In this document: positions 25,188 to 36,328 of the stretch, piece by piece
How the letters are laid out: each line of letters starts with the position of its first letter
Numbering within the stretch: the first letter of the stretch is position 1
Assembly: GCA_013399875.1 (NCBI GenBank)
Contig: VXAZ01007626.1
Coordinates: 868,001 to 932,000, forward strand
From: Gymnorhina tibicen
Taxonomy: Eukaryota > Chordata > Aves > Passeriformes > Artamidae
Reading direction: 5' to 3'
DNA length: 64,000 nucleotides
Notes under the pieces: generated by a model
Seen by the model: only the letters and a program-made list of their open reading frames with translations
Databases searched by the model: none
Told to the model about the DNA's origin: nothing
Position numbers and translations under genes: made by a program

Positions 25188-25217
25188 AGGATAGTTCAGG
25201 ATAGTTAAGGATAATTC
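25188..25217. repeat. 10-bp tandem repeat, three copies
   Basis: AGGATAGTTC, AGGATAGTTA and AGGATAATTC lie head to tail. The second and third differ from the first by one base each, so the array is short but clear. Confidence 0.9.
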
Positions 25218-26095
25218 TGACTGAATGTTAATCTTTATAGTGACCTTTCAAGAGCCTTGCTCTAACCAGCTGCTACTTGCCTAACAGCGTTGAGGGGCTG
25301 ATAGTTCCCTGCTAGATGATGGATCCAGCAGTAGCTGGCCCTAAGAACAGTTGTGGCTTTGTAGGGAGAGGTTTTAATGCAGCCATGACATCTTTCTGAT
25401 AGAAGAGGCAGCAATGTGTAGCTGGGAGACACAGTTTTAATAGAATAGTGGTGTAGCTGCACTGAGGGATGGGATTTAGATATCAGATTGCAAGTGTAGA
25501 ACACATGTTTAATCAAAAACTACAGAAAGTAAGAGGGGGAGGGGAAGAGGTGAGTGGGATATTGAATATTTCCAAAGATATGCGCAGAGAACCAGAGCTA
25601 AAATGGAACAGAGGGTGTGCTCTCAGCTGCAGATCCATCACAGTGTTGGCACTTTTATTTTTATGGAACAACCGTTGTCTCATCAAAGGATGAAAATTGC
25701 ACAGTCCTCATCTTTTCAACACTGGTAGGGTTATGACTATAAAAGTCATATGGTCTAAGAAAAGGATCACAGCTTTAGTCAGACTGAAGAAGTATTTGAT
25801 ACTGTATAATGTAGAACTCCAGATCACTTGCATTTTCTTTAAGCCTAGATCTGGAAGACCAGCAGATTCTACAGAAGTGCTCTGTATTTATTTACCAAGA
25901 AATTGTTCTGTGAAAAGGAGAAAAGTAAGGAAGGGGTGTTACTGACAAATGCTGGCATCCCAGCAGACAAACCAGGGGTCTTGTTGAGGAACTTTTTTTG
26001 CTTTTTAGAGCAGGCAAGGTATTCTATGTCTCTTGACCATTTCTGGTATGTTAGAAACCCACTGAATAAAGGTCATGAAGGTGGGTTTCCAGTAG

Positions 26096-26124
26096 TCTTT
26101 TTTTTCTTTTTCTTTTTTTTTTTT
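26096..26124. repeat. Pyrimidine tract (T-rich with three interrupting C)
   Basis: Continuous C/T stretch dominated by T, ending in a 12-base T run before GCATGC. Simple low-complexity sequence. Confidence 0.9.
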
Positions 26125-26201
26125 GCATGCTTTCTCTGAGCACTCAGAAAGAAAGAAACTTCTGTTTTCTGTTTTGCTGAGAGCTACATGTGACCATTGA
26201 T

Positions 26202-26229
26202 ATGTATATCACTAAATGTATATCACTAA
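26202..26229. repeat. 14-bp perfect tandem duplication
   Basis: ATGTATATCACTAA is present twice back to back with no mismatch, consistent with a recent slippage or fill-in duplication. Confidence 0.95.
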
Positions 26230-29200
26230 ACCCAGAATGCTGTATTCAGGAAGTCAGCCTTGTAAGGGAAGCAGCAGCAGTGCCAGTCAGATGTTTTCTA
26301 TTGTATATGTTGAAATGGAGTAATGCTGAGAAAAATGTACCTGGAGCTTCTTCCTTCTCTCTGGGAATCTGATCCTTTGAGTAAATGAACTGCATGAGAA
26401 TGAACTGGGAAAGGCACAATGAGTCTCCCACAGAGGGAGAAAAAACAATTTTTTAGGATCCTTCATTGCAAGGGGTCAGGAGATGGGAAACAGGAATTTG
26501 CAGTTTAATTGTCTTTTTCAGTGCGACTTTAAAGCTGTGTGTATTTTAAACAACAATAGGTCAGCATGTTATTCAAATCCCAGTCTAAACTATGAACTTG
26601 TGGAGGATTTGAGGCACAGTCCATAGCTGTGGAAACAAAGAGTGAGGGAGGAGCGTTTGCCCATTCTCTGTCTCTGAATTACGAATTGCTGCTGTCATGC
26701 TATATGAGAGATTCATCATACATATAGGCCTAGAGTAAATATAGCAAACAATCTCTTGCATTGTAGTGTAATAATGCAGCATGTACTGGTGCGGTTGCCA
26801 AGCAGATAAAGTTAGAAGTGATTAGTTCCACCCTCTGAAAAGTCACATGAAAATGAGCACTTAATGTCTCTGCTCAGTAGAAACAAGATGAGACACAAAT
26901 TGAGTTGTCAAATTCAGAGAAGTAACCATGCTAACACAAAGCAGAGAGTGATAGCAGGTCCAGTATTTTATCACACTTTCATCTTCCTGACTCCTCAGGA
27001 ATCAGTGAATGACAGGTACAGATGATTGTGGGTTGGGGGATTGGAGCAGAAAGAAGAAAGGGAAAATGTCAAAAAGCTCTACCTCTTCCTCTTTTTTTCT
27101 TTAGCTTCATAAATAATCTACTTTATAAGTAGGTTTAAAAAATTGCCTGGTCATTTATCTCCATGGCGTATTTAGGGTACCTTATTCTGTTTGCAAGTGG
27201 CCCTGGTACTGGTACCTGGGCTATCGCACAATGCTTGTAAGTGATATTATCTGATCAACATGTTTGATGCTCAGCTGTGCACACTCTGATGTGTCAGCCT
27301 AGTTCTTTACATGGCTTTAATGCCCAATAGACACAAAACAAGTGCCACCTTCTGTGCTAAAAGGAGAGAGCTGAATGTATTAACTGGCACACAACTTATT
27401 TAAGTCACCTAGATAACTACTTAAATTATTAGTTTCTCCAATTTTTAAATTTTTTAAAATTCATTTATAACCTCAATATTGTCAACATTGTATTGGAAAG
27501 CAACCACCTAAGAACTGTTGCAATGCTATGCAGAAAAAAAATAGTCATTAAGTATGATCAGCACCTAGCTTTTTAGTAGTTAATGCCACTGATAACATTG
27601 AAAACTTAAGCTCTTGGCGAACTTGCTGGAATTGTTCAGCCTTTCAAAGTCCACACGTTTCTGAAAACAGTGTGTTTATATTCTCTATAGAAAGCAAGAG
27701 AAATAGCTGTCCTCCCATGTGCGTTCCAGCTTATTTTGGCAACACGTCAGCTGATTCCAGGTGTCTAAGGCAGATGTCCAAAAGAAGAGGAATGAAGGAA
27801 CTGAAGAAAAAGGACAAGAAAAAGGAAATTGAACTTTCACTGTAACTGGGGCCTGTGGAAGTTCAGCTCTTCGTCTCTTTCAAGTTGTATTCTGCTTTTC
27901 ACTTGCAAGGAAACTTGCCATGGTTCTGAGTATATTCCCAGCTGTTGTCTCGCTGTATGCACTGCCCTAACGATGGTCTGTGTGGATGTGGGTGTTGCTG
28001 GAAATGTGCTTTCCCCTCATCCACTGCAGCATTCAGCTTACTTGCTTGGGTTGCTTGTGTCGCTAAGGTAAGTGTTCCAAACTTCAGCAGCCTAGAACCA
28101 TTACATGTCTGAAAGTGGCTCTTCCCTCTAATCTCTTCTAGGCTTGTGACATATGGCCTTTCCCTTACTAGAATTCTGCAATTCTTCATGGTCTTAGCAC
28201 TAAAAAGCCATTTGTTTGACATTGTCAGATGTTCTTATGCAAATTAAGACCCTGGTGAAACAGTTTAGTCACAGTCTGGTCCAGCTCACAAAGAATTTTG
28301 AAACAATTAAGTCAAGGCTGAATAGAAGGATTTTTATTGTTCCTTGCCATATTTTATCTTCAATATGCACCTCTTAAATTGCCCAAACCTTTAGTCAGTC
28401 CCACTGGACCATCATCTTTACTCTTCTGGAGCTTTTTTTCCCCAATACCTTGGATTTGATCCAGTCTCTCACTCTGCCACAAACCGTCCAGCTAACATCA
28501 CTATGTATGAAAACAGCCCTTTAGTTTAGCTGCCATTCATGTGGGTCTCTTGTCCTTGTGGTCCAGTTTAAACCTGAGATTTTCCAATAGCATATTCTTT
28601 CAAAGCACAGTGAAATTTTTATTTCATGTCATATGTTGGGGGGGATTATGGAGTGTGTGTAAGTGAGAGTGAGAAATAAGGACAGGAATGGAAGAGAGAC
28701 TTTTTTCCTCTAGTTTTCTATGTGGATTTCAAAGCAGCAAGGTTAGTTCAGGGTAGCTGGTCAAATTTTTGAAAATTCTGGCTGGAAATGAAGAGAGAAA
28801 GAGGGTGGGATTTTCCTCTCTCAGTTTTCTCTAACTCCACCTATGGCTTTGGTTGCAAAAAGGTACAGGTGTGAGTATTCAAACAAATAATTTTTGGGCA
28901 TATAACGTGCCTGTGGAGAGGCATGAAGTAGGAAAGCAGATAGAGCCCCCCTTTCCATTTTTATGGTGGCCAAGATGGGTCCTGCTTGCCCTCTTGGAGT
29001 GCTTGAGACTGGGATAACATTCTGTTTCTACTTAGCAATGGTGCATGTGTCAGGCAATTTGTACTTCTTTATTTACCGTAGGAATTGATGATATAGCTCA
29101 ATACAGTTGACTTTCTTGCTTACTGCCATGTCCATTATGAGCTCCTCTTCCTGGTCCAATCCCACTTCTGTCCTCTGTAAGGGTTGCCCACAGCTATTGG

Positions 29201-29719
29201 GCAGGTGAACCTCTTGTGCTGATCAGAGATTTTTTTTTTCCTGCTCCCTAGAAGGGAGTATCTGTTCAAAAAATCTGGTATTTAGACTTTCCTCTGTGTT
29301 TATTACTTGAGTGAACTCCTGGTCCACAATTGCTCAACAGTATGAACTGGAAAACAGATCTGGGTATCTCAGTTCACCTGGTCAGCAATACAAAGGAAGT
29401 TCAGAGATCTAATGGACAGGAAAAGATAAGAAGCTAGCCAGAGACAGCAGAGAATGCTGGATATATTAACTCTTCCTAGACACAGTGACTCCTGAAGCTG
29501 TGATCCATTATCTATTTTACAGCAGATGGTGATAAGAAGCTGATGTACTGAAGTACTGTTATTACTATACATGAAAAGAGGTAAATTAGCTGCAATGTCT
29601 ACCTGGCTTTAGAGAGAAATAAATAAAAAGCCAAAGGGTATACCAGAAATTTTGTGGGGTTTTCAATGGAAACATTAAAAAATATGTATATGAACTCTTT
29701 AATGGTTAAATGTTCTTTG

Positions 29720-29724
29720 GGATC
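29720..29724. repeat. Target-site duplication GGATC, left copy
   Basis: Matches 30326-30330 on the other side of the solo LTR. GGATCC would also match as six bases, but five leaves the expected LTR length. Confidence 0.7.
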
Positions 29725-30325
29725 CATTGTGGTTTAACCCCAGCCAGGCACCAATGTCTACACAGCCAGTCACTCCCCCCTCCAACAGCAGGATTGTGGA
29801 GAGAATTGGAAGGATAAAAGCTAAAAAACTCGTGGGTTGAGATAATGACAGTTTAATATGAAAAGAAAAAAACACACACAGAAGCAAATCAAAACAAGGA
29901 ATTAATTCACTGCTTCCCATGGGCAGGCTGGTGTTCAGCCATCTCTGGGAGAGCAGGGCCCCATCATGTGTAAGAGCTTGTGGGAAGACAAGCACCATCA
30001 CTCCAAATACCACCCCCCCCACCCTTCCTCCTTCTTCCCCCACTTTATATACTGAGCATGATGTCATACGGTTTGGAATGTCCCTTTGGTCAGTTGGGGT
30101 CACCTGTCCCCGCTGTGTCTCCTCCCAACCTCCCAAGCACCCCCAGCTTCCTCCCCAGCGTGGCAGTACCAAAAGCAGAAAAGGCCTTGGCTCTGTGTAA
30201 GCCCTGCTCAGCAATAACAAAAACATCTCTGTATTATCAACCCTGTGTTCAGCACAAATCCAAAGCACAGCCCCATACCAGCCACTCTGAAGAAAATTAA
30301 CTCTACCCCAGCCAAAACCAGCACA
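29725..30325 (-). mobile_element. Solo ERV LTR with 5-bp target duplications, minus strand
   Basis: Complete avian ERV LTR of about 600 bp. Read on the minus strand it starts TGTGCTGGTTTTGGCTGGGG. It has a TATA box (TATATAAA, plus-strand 30044-30051) and an ATTAAA polyadenylation signal (plus-strand TTTAAT, 29852-29857), and ends at the GGGGTTAAACCACA block. Order and spacing fit U3-R-U5 on the minus strand. GGATC flanks both ends (29720-29724 and 30326-30330), the 5-bp duplication expected of ERVL-type insertions. No gag, pol or env sequence is attached, so it is a solo LTR left by LTR-LTR recombination. The outermost bases at the low-coordinate end (CATT where TGTC is expected) have mutated. 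A minus-strand open frame of 189 codons across it is incidental. Confidence 0.9.
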
Positions 30326-30330
30326 GGATC
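30326..30330. repeat. Target-site duplication GGATC, right copy
   Basis: Pairs with 29720-29724. It directly follows the LTR terminus ...ACCAGCACA. Confidence 0.7.
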
Positions 30331-31347
30331 CCAGGAACTTTTAACTAAAACAATTTTTTTGACAGTTTCAGTGCTGCTTTCTCTAAATCTCAGAGGTAAC
30401 ATAGGACTGATACAGCTGTGATGGCAGCAGCGAGACTCAGAATTATCCTGAGTTCAGATAGATGGATTTTTCTTTGGAAAAAAACCCCACCACCTTCTGT
30501 ATTTACAAAAGGAAATTACTATCCTAGTGATCTTTCAGAGAATTGTTTCTGGTTTTGAGGGTTTTTTGTATTTGCCTCTTCACATTCTTTGGTGACAATT
30601 GGATTTTTATTTTCATTTAAAACTATTACAGGATGGACATTTGGTTTATGGAGTGGTTTATGAAAGCTTTGCTTTCCCTGAAGGAATAATGTGACCAGGC
30701 TGGTTTATGTGAGTAGTGAAGTGCAAAAAACCACGCTCAGGAGAGGCCTTGCAAACCATTTTGGGAACTGTAGCTGCGTCTGAAGATTCCTCTGATGGAG
30801 CACAAGTGGAGGGAGTACTGTATTTACAAACACAATTTGTTGTTGTGCAATGAGAAGTGTCTTTACTTGATATATACTCCAGTGAGGACAGCTGGTACTG
30901 TTTGGTTTAATTCCCAGGCTGCTCTGCCTTGTGCTGGTGCAGTGGCCAGAGAATTGAGAAGTATAAGCCTGACATTCCTGAATAACTTTTTAGGTAGCTG
31001 ATGTACATTATCTAAGGCAAGGTAATAGAAGAAATATTACAAGGTAGTTTTAAGAGAAAGAGCTATATGGGTGACAGCTTAGCAAATGTGAATGATAATT
31101 TTAGACAGCATATGGCCAGTGACCAAAGTAACTTTGTATTAGGGATAATTTTAAATTCTTTTTGAAATATCTTGTTTCTTTGGTAGTGCACTTGTATTTT
31201 TAGAGTTCTTCCTGTCTGTAGATGTCCTAAACCCTTCTTCAGCTTTAAAGTTTAAACTAATAGTCTGAAACTGAAGAACTTGAGAACTGCACACCTTTGT
31301 TCACTCCTACACTTCTGTGGCTTCTGGTGCATATGTAGTAACATATG
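30331..31347. other. Unique spacer between two solo LTRs
   Basis: About 1 kb with no retroviral internal sequence and no gene. The flanking LTRs belong to different families and lie on opposite strands, so they are not the two ends of one provirus. Confidence 0.6.
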
Positions 31348-31353
31348 GATCTC
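31348..31353. repeat. Target-site duplication GATCTC, left copy
   Basis: Exact match to 31875-31880. It directly precedes the LTR start TGTTGTAG. Confidence 0.88.
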
Positions 31354-31874
31354 TGTTGTAGTCCCCGAGCCACCAGCTGGGATGGCTGGGGAACCGGGGG
31401 GCTCAGCAGCTCAGTGGTGGGTGAATTCAGAGATCTAACACCACCCACAAGACAGCTGGCCAGGATCCCCTCACCTGGTCTTGTGACCTGTGTGAGGAGG
31501 GTCCCCCTGGTTGGTCAGCAGCCAGACAGTCACTCTAACCTTGGGTCACACCACATTGGCCCTCAGCTGTTGTCCCTCCCCTGTCTGTGTCCCTTGATAA
31601 AGAACTTGGCGGGCGGAGCCCGCTCTCTTGCTACCTGGCCAGCCTGCATGCCGGTCAGAATAAACATCGGATCCCTCGCAAGAGCCATCTCTGGACTCTT
31701 TACTTCTGATACCGCTCAAGCTAGCAAGCTCTGTGTGGGCTTGGCCACGTGCCTCCATCGCACGGTGAGGGAGAAGCTGTATGCGAGGTGCCCGGACACC
31801 GCCAGGAGTTCCTGAGCCAGGAATTCTTAGGGAAAAGCAACAGTTTCCTCCACCAGCCAGGCCACACAGCGACA
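31354..31874 (+). mobile_element. Solo ERV LTR with 6-bp target duplications, plus strand
   Basis: A 521-bp GC-rich LTR that begins TGTTGTAGTCCCC and ends CAGCGACA, with the required TG...CA ends. It is flanked on both sides by GATCTC, a perfect 6-bp duplication typical of class II (ERVK/alpharetrovirus-like) integrases. A TATA-like GATAAAGA is at 31596-31603, and the AATAAA polyadenylation signal at 31659-31664 sets the orientation. No internal retroviral sequence remains. It is unrelated to the minus-strand LTR family at 29.7 and 47.8 kb. Its clean duplication and many intact CpG suggest a younger insertion. It sits at the 5' side of a CR1 ORF2 fragment. Overlapping open frames of 132-156 codons are by-products of its composition. 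Confidence 0.88.
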
Positions 31875-31880
31875 GATCTC
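31875..31880. repeat. Target-site duplication GATCTC, right copy
   Basis: Exact match to 31348-31353. The CR1-derived sequence continues from here as TCTGATCAGG. Confidence 0.88.
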
Positions 31881-32822
31881 TCTGATCAGGAGGAGAAAGT
31901 TGATGAGGCTTTCTATGCACATTTGGAAGTAGCCTCACAGTCACAGGCCCTGGTTCTCCTGGGGGACTTCAACCACCCTGATATTCGCTGGGACAGGAAA
32001 TGGCCTGGCACAAACAGTCTAGGAACTTCCTGCAGATCACTGATGAAAACTTTTTGATGCAAGTGGTGGAGGAGCAGACAAAGAAAGGTGTGTTGTTGGA
32101 CCTTGTGCTATAAAACCAGGAGGAACTGGGTGAAGATGTGAAGACTGGGGGCAGCCTTGCCTGTAGTGACCATGAGATGATGGAAATCAGGATCCTGCGT
32201 GGAGGAAGCCAAACAGTAAGCAGGATTAGAACCCTGAACTTTCAGAGAGCCAACTTCGGCCTTTTCTAAGACTGCTTAGGGGAATCCCATGGCTTAGGGC
32301 TCTAGAAGAGAAGGGGGTCCAAGAATGATGGTCAGTATTCAAACACTCGTTCCTCCAAGCTTAAGATCAGTGTATTCCCATGATCAAGAAATAAAGCAAA
32401 AGGCACAGGAGACCTGCATGGATGATCAGGAGCTTCTAGCAAACCTCAAACAGGAGAAAGAAATTGATGGGATCTTGAAAAAGGGCAGACCACGTGGGAG
32501 GATTACAGGAACATTGTCACTGTATGCAGGGATATGATGAGGAAGGCCAAGGGACACTTGGAATTGAATCTGTCAGGGGATATCCAGGACAAGAAGAAAG
32601 GCTTCTACAAGTGCCTCAGCAGCAAAAGGAAGCTCAAGGAAAATGTGGGGTCACGGCTGAATCAGATGGATGTGAGATGGTGACAGAAGACAGAAAGAAG
32701 GAGAAATTACTGGATGCCTTCTTTGCATCAGTCTCAACTACTGAGATCAGCCCTCAGGGAGAACCCTGCCTAGGCCAAGCTATCCACGCAGCTGGCTCAC
32801 TGCTGAAGAATTATTTATTCTG
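31881..32822 (+). mobile_element. CR1 LINE internal fragment: endonuclease end and linker
   Basis: Piece of CR1 ORF2 without a 3' UTR. Translation of 31887-31990 gives DQEEKVDEAFYAHLE followed by LVLLGDFNHPDIRWD, the conserved GDFNxPxIxW motif of apurinic-like endonucleases in avian CR1. Further blocks are GVLLDLVL near 32089, a CSDHEM equivalent at about 32165, and a final FFASVST block (32720-32740) that precedes the reverse-transcriptase domain. The reading frame is shifted several times (open pieces at 31749-32057, 32325-32537 and 32494-32823), so it is dead. It stops before the RT core, so both ends of the element are missing. The solo LTR immediately upstream may have inserted into its 5' part. 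Confidence 0.88.
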
Positions 32823-35526
32823 AGCAGGCACATTGTCCTATTGCTGTCTGTTGGGCTGGGTTCAACTTGTCACATTGTAGATCGTATTGGTTTCGGTCAG
32901 TGAGAGACAGTTTTAAAGTTACTGTACCACAAGGATGCCATCTGAGGGCCCCGAGTGAGAGTTTTGAGTGCCATAACCCGAGATAACTGTTTTACTTATT
33001 GCCTTCAGCTGTCTTTACTACTCTGGAGAAGTTCCTACTTGCATAGGATGTCTTCTATAGTTGTGTATAATTCCTAATCCTCTGCAGTTCAGGGTTCTTT
33101 GAAAATTAGCTGAAACCCAAGAAAAGTTATCTAAATACACCCAGCTGTAAATTGCTGCTTAGTGACAACACAAGTAGCTTGAGGTGTTCCTTAATGGGAA
33201 ATGGAAAACTAAGAGAAAGGTAAAATAGGAAGAGGACAAGATCTCTTCCAGCCACCCAGTAGTGATCTCCTAACTTCCCTCTTGCTCATTTCAATCTCTC
33301 TTGTGAGTGTGGGGATGTATTTTTCCTCACTACTTGTTTTTCAAGGTAGTTGCAGCCCCCAGGAGGTGATTCTGGCAATTCTGAGCTTAGCTGCAGTAGT
33401 GCCTATCTAAACTACCTTCCCTGGAATCTGTGGCAGTCAGCTCTCCCTAATGATGGAGGGGATATCCAGTGGTATACCATGCCTGAAATGTTTGTAGGCA
33501 GTGAGGCATATTTCAGATGTGAATTACAGGAGTAACTTGCTGTATCCCCAGAAAGTCTTTGACAGCTGTGTGCAGACACTGAAAACTTGCTGCAGCACAC
33601 TGGCAGATTTTAGTGTAAGCTATGGACATGGTTTTCTGGGATCTGTCTTGCCATCTTTGGGAAGTCTTGGTCTTTGGCAGATTTCCTGCAGACAAGGGAG
33701 CTGCTGCTTTGTCCCAGCTAAATAAAAGTCATTGCCAGCTCCAGTTATATCAACTTGACCAAGTTCATGGTGATGAATGAGAAATGGCTTACACAGCAAG
33801 CAATTCTCTCTCAGTGTTACTGACAGTTGATTTTACTGGGGCTAATGCTGTAAGTTCTTATTACCATTGTTAAATTGTTACTTCAAAATGAAATTTGTCC
33901 CATTACACAGATAAATAATATACTTGAGCAGAGGCACATTGAGGGAAAATGTTGGTCATCTTGCCAGTTCATCCTGTTACAGTCTGTCACTTTATTTTCA
34001 CTGGCTAAAGGAGATGTGTGGTGGTGGATAATTTGTTACTTAGTTTTCAGCTTTGCAAAATTCCCTACATAACTGATGTCAGTGTCAATCCTTATTATGG
34101 GCCCACCAACAAAACCCTTAAGTTTCCTGGCATACTTAGCTTTTAAGAATATTTTATTTTTTTTTATGTCTATATCTATGTCTATAGATAGTCTATAGAT
34201 AGAATAAATTCTACAACTAGTGCAAGTAAATAGTTCCTTTATTCACCTACAGGAAACTGTGTGCTTAAACAAAGCTAACTGCAAAAAAATTTCTGCAAGT
34301 TCAGTTTTGATACTAATAGCAAATCCTGTCACCAGTGTGAATAGAGAACAACTTGGCAGAAGTTCCTTGCTAGGAGGCATTCTTGAGTCGTATGTCCTCA
34401 TATAAACTGAGTATGTCATTAGATTCATGTGGTTTTGGCACCAGGGCAGGGATCCTTTGTATCTTCAGCCAGGCTTAATGTGCATTCCCTGCAACTGCTT
34501 TCAATCTTGGCCTCATCAGTTTATTAGCTGCTTTCCCATAGTGTACTAGAGTGATAATTTTTAGCTCAGTACTCTGACAGTTATTGATGTGAAGTTCTTA
34601 GAGCCCATAAGCCTGCTTATTGGACGTCACTCTCCTCTTCCTCAATCTCTCTCTTACTTGTCATATTCCTTTTTGTCAGTCTCCCTCTCAGTTTGAGCTA
34701 ATAATTTTATCTTCCTTTTTTTTTTTAAATTTAAGTAGATAAATGATGAACAGAAGCAAGCAAAGGAGTACCCAGAAAAGATTTGGTGAAGGTTTGGGGT
34801 TGTGTTGCATTGTTCACATTAAAGTGATTTCCAATACAACTGCTTTTTTTAGCTGCTGCATCTGTTTCTGCTTGAATTGTTCTTTTACAAACTTGGCAAT
34901 GCATGGGAGGGTAAAAACCACATATCAGCTATTTTTCACTCGTGCAGTAGGATTAATTTGTATTTGCCTAGTCGTAATACCTGCTATTTGTGGGAACTCA
35001 TGGGCCTTAAATTAGGTGTGATGGCTTCTTCTTGCTCCAAAACTGTAATAGATTTTAATGTTAAACTTTTCAAAGAATGAAACAAAGACATCAAGAGCAA
35101 ATAAGAGTGATTTCAAGTTCATAATACCTTCCATATGCCTGCCAAATTGCTTGACGATTAACTGTCAGCTCAACCTTCCTTTTCATTTTGAGAGTTATAT
35201 ATAATGGAAGTGGTTGTAAATTACTGCTGCTAGCGTAACTGTGTGGGGAATTTTCATCTGGGGCCGTGTCTGACCTGCATGAAGTTCCTGGAAAAAACAG
35301 AGTGCAGCAGGATGGAAGAGAAGAGTCTTACTGCTGCAGAAAACAAGTGTTTACAGATTTTCTTTCCTTATGTTGTTTATGTTGTTCCTGATGAGAATCA
35401 TCTTGATCTGTAAAAGGACCTCCAGACTGAGAAGAGACCACACTTTCCAGAAAGACTAGAACACTTCTGGGGTTTTTTAAAATTGTTTTTAAAATGTATG
35501 TCTTCTGTGCAGACAAAATGCAAGTA

Positions 35527-35592
35527 TTTGATTGTTTGTTGTTGTTGTTGTTTGGTTTGGGTTTTTTGATTTTTGGTGGTGGTGGTATTTTT
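35527..35592. repeat. GTT/GGT-rich simple repeat
   Basis: TTGTTGTTGTTGTTG followed by TTTGGTTTGGG and (GGT)4-5. Low-complexity, G/T only over most of its length. Confidence 0.9.
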
Positions 35593-36317
35593 AAACAGAA
35601 GTGGGTTGTTCTGTCTTCTCAGAGCTTTTGGTAGGAGTATATGTATTTCTTTGGACACACATTTTTGGGTTGGAATTTGAAGGTTTGAGGAAGATGTAGT
35701 GGTGGTATTTTTGGTAGTTTTCTTTTCTAGAGAACGTTTCCATGAAACAGCAAACAAAAGCTGGACAAGCTGGTGGACTGAGATTGTTTTGCCTGCTTGA
35801 TTTTAGTGTTTGTTTTCCTTTTTAGTTCATTCAATTTTTATTACTCTCTACAGTGTGTCTTTTGGGCTCTGTTCCTTACACCAACTGGATGGTTTCAGGA
35901 ACTGTTACACTGCATTTCCCAGTGGTAACCAGTGTTTTATGGACGTTACAATATAGCTCAGTGCTTTGGACACTATCTCCTACAGAAATTGAGGCAGTCT
36001 TGGCACACCTAAATCCCATAGGTTTACTACTGGTCGAGTTATGGGATGGGGGAGTTATGCCCTTTTCTTAATTGTCTTTAAACACCAAAATTTCTGGTTC
36101 TTGGGAAGAAAACGGGATGGGACCTAGTTAGCAGATTCTCATAGCAGCTTAAACTTCTGTGGCAGTACAAAATTGTCAGCACAGGAACCAAGTCCTCATA
36201 GCCACTGAACTTGCAATGAATCCCACCACACCTCTGATGATAGGTGGCTAAAAGTTTTTGAAAGGGTAAAAAAAGTACTTGAGCCTGCCAAAGGGAGAAG
36301 AAACAGGTAGAGAGTGG

Positions 36318-36328
36318 CAGCAGGGGGA
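36318..36328 (+). promoter_or_regulatory. Weak CTCF-like core
   Basis: CAGCAGGGGGA, one base off the CAGCAGGGGGC core at 24283 and 58283. Listed only because the same string recurs. Low support. Confidence 0.12.

Larger units (their letters stand above)
24996..29719. other. Unique AT-rich stretch with small tandem repeats
   Basis: About 4.7 kb with no gene recognised. Visible structures are a 10-bp unit in three copies (25188-25217), a 14-bp perfect tandem duplication (26202-26229), a pyrimidine tract (26096-26124) and an A/T-only-like patch (27436-27475). Nothing suggests an exon. Confidence 0.5.

Noticed and set aside
29699..30268. A 189-codon minus-strand open frame
   Set aside because: It lies almost entirely inside the solo LTR at 29725-30325, and the LTR family is non-coding. 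The frame follows from its composition.
4441..31874. LTRs at 4.4, 29.7 and 31.4 kb as parts of one provirus
   Set aside because: The three LTRs are unrelated in sequence, differ in strand and have unrelated or no target duplications, and no retroviral internal sequence lies between them.
31345..32057. Open frames of 102-156 codons on both strands
   Set aside because: They span the solo LTR and its junction with CR1. The only protein-like part is the CR1 endonuclease remnant after 31881.
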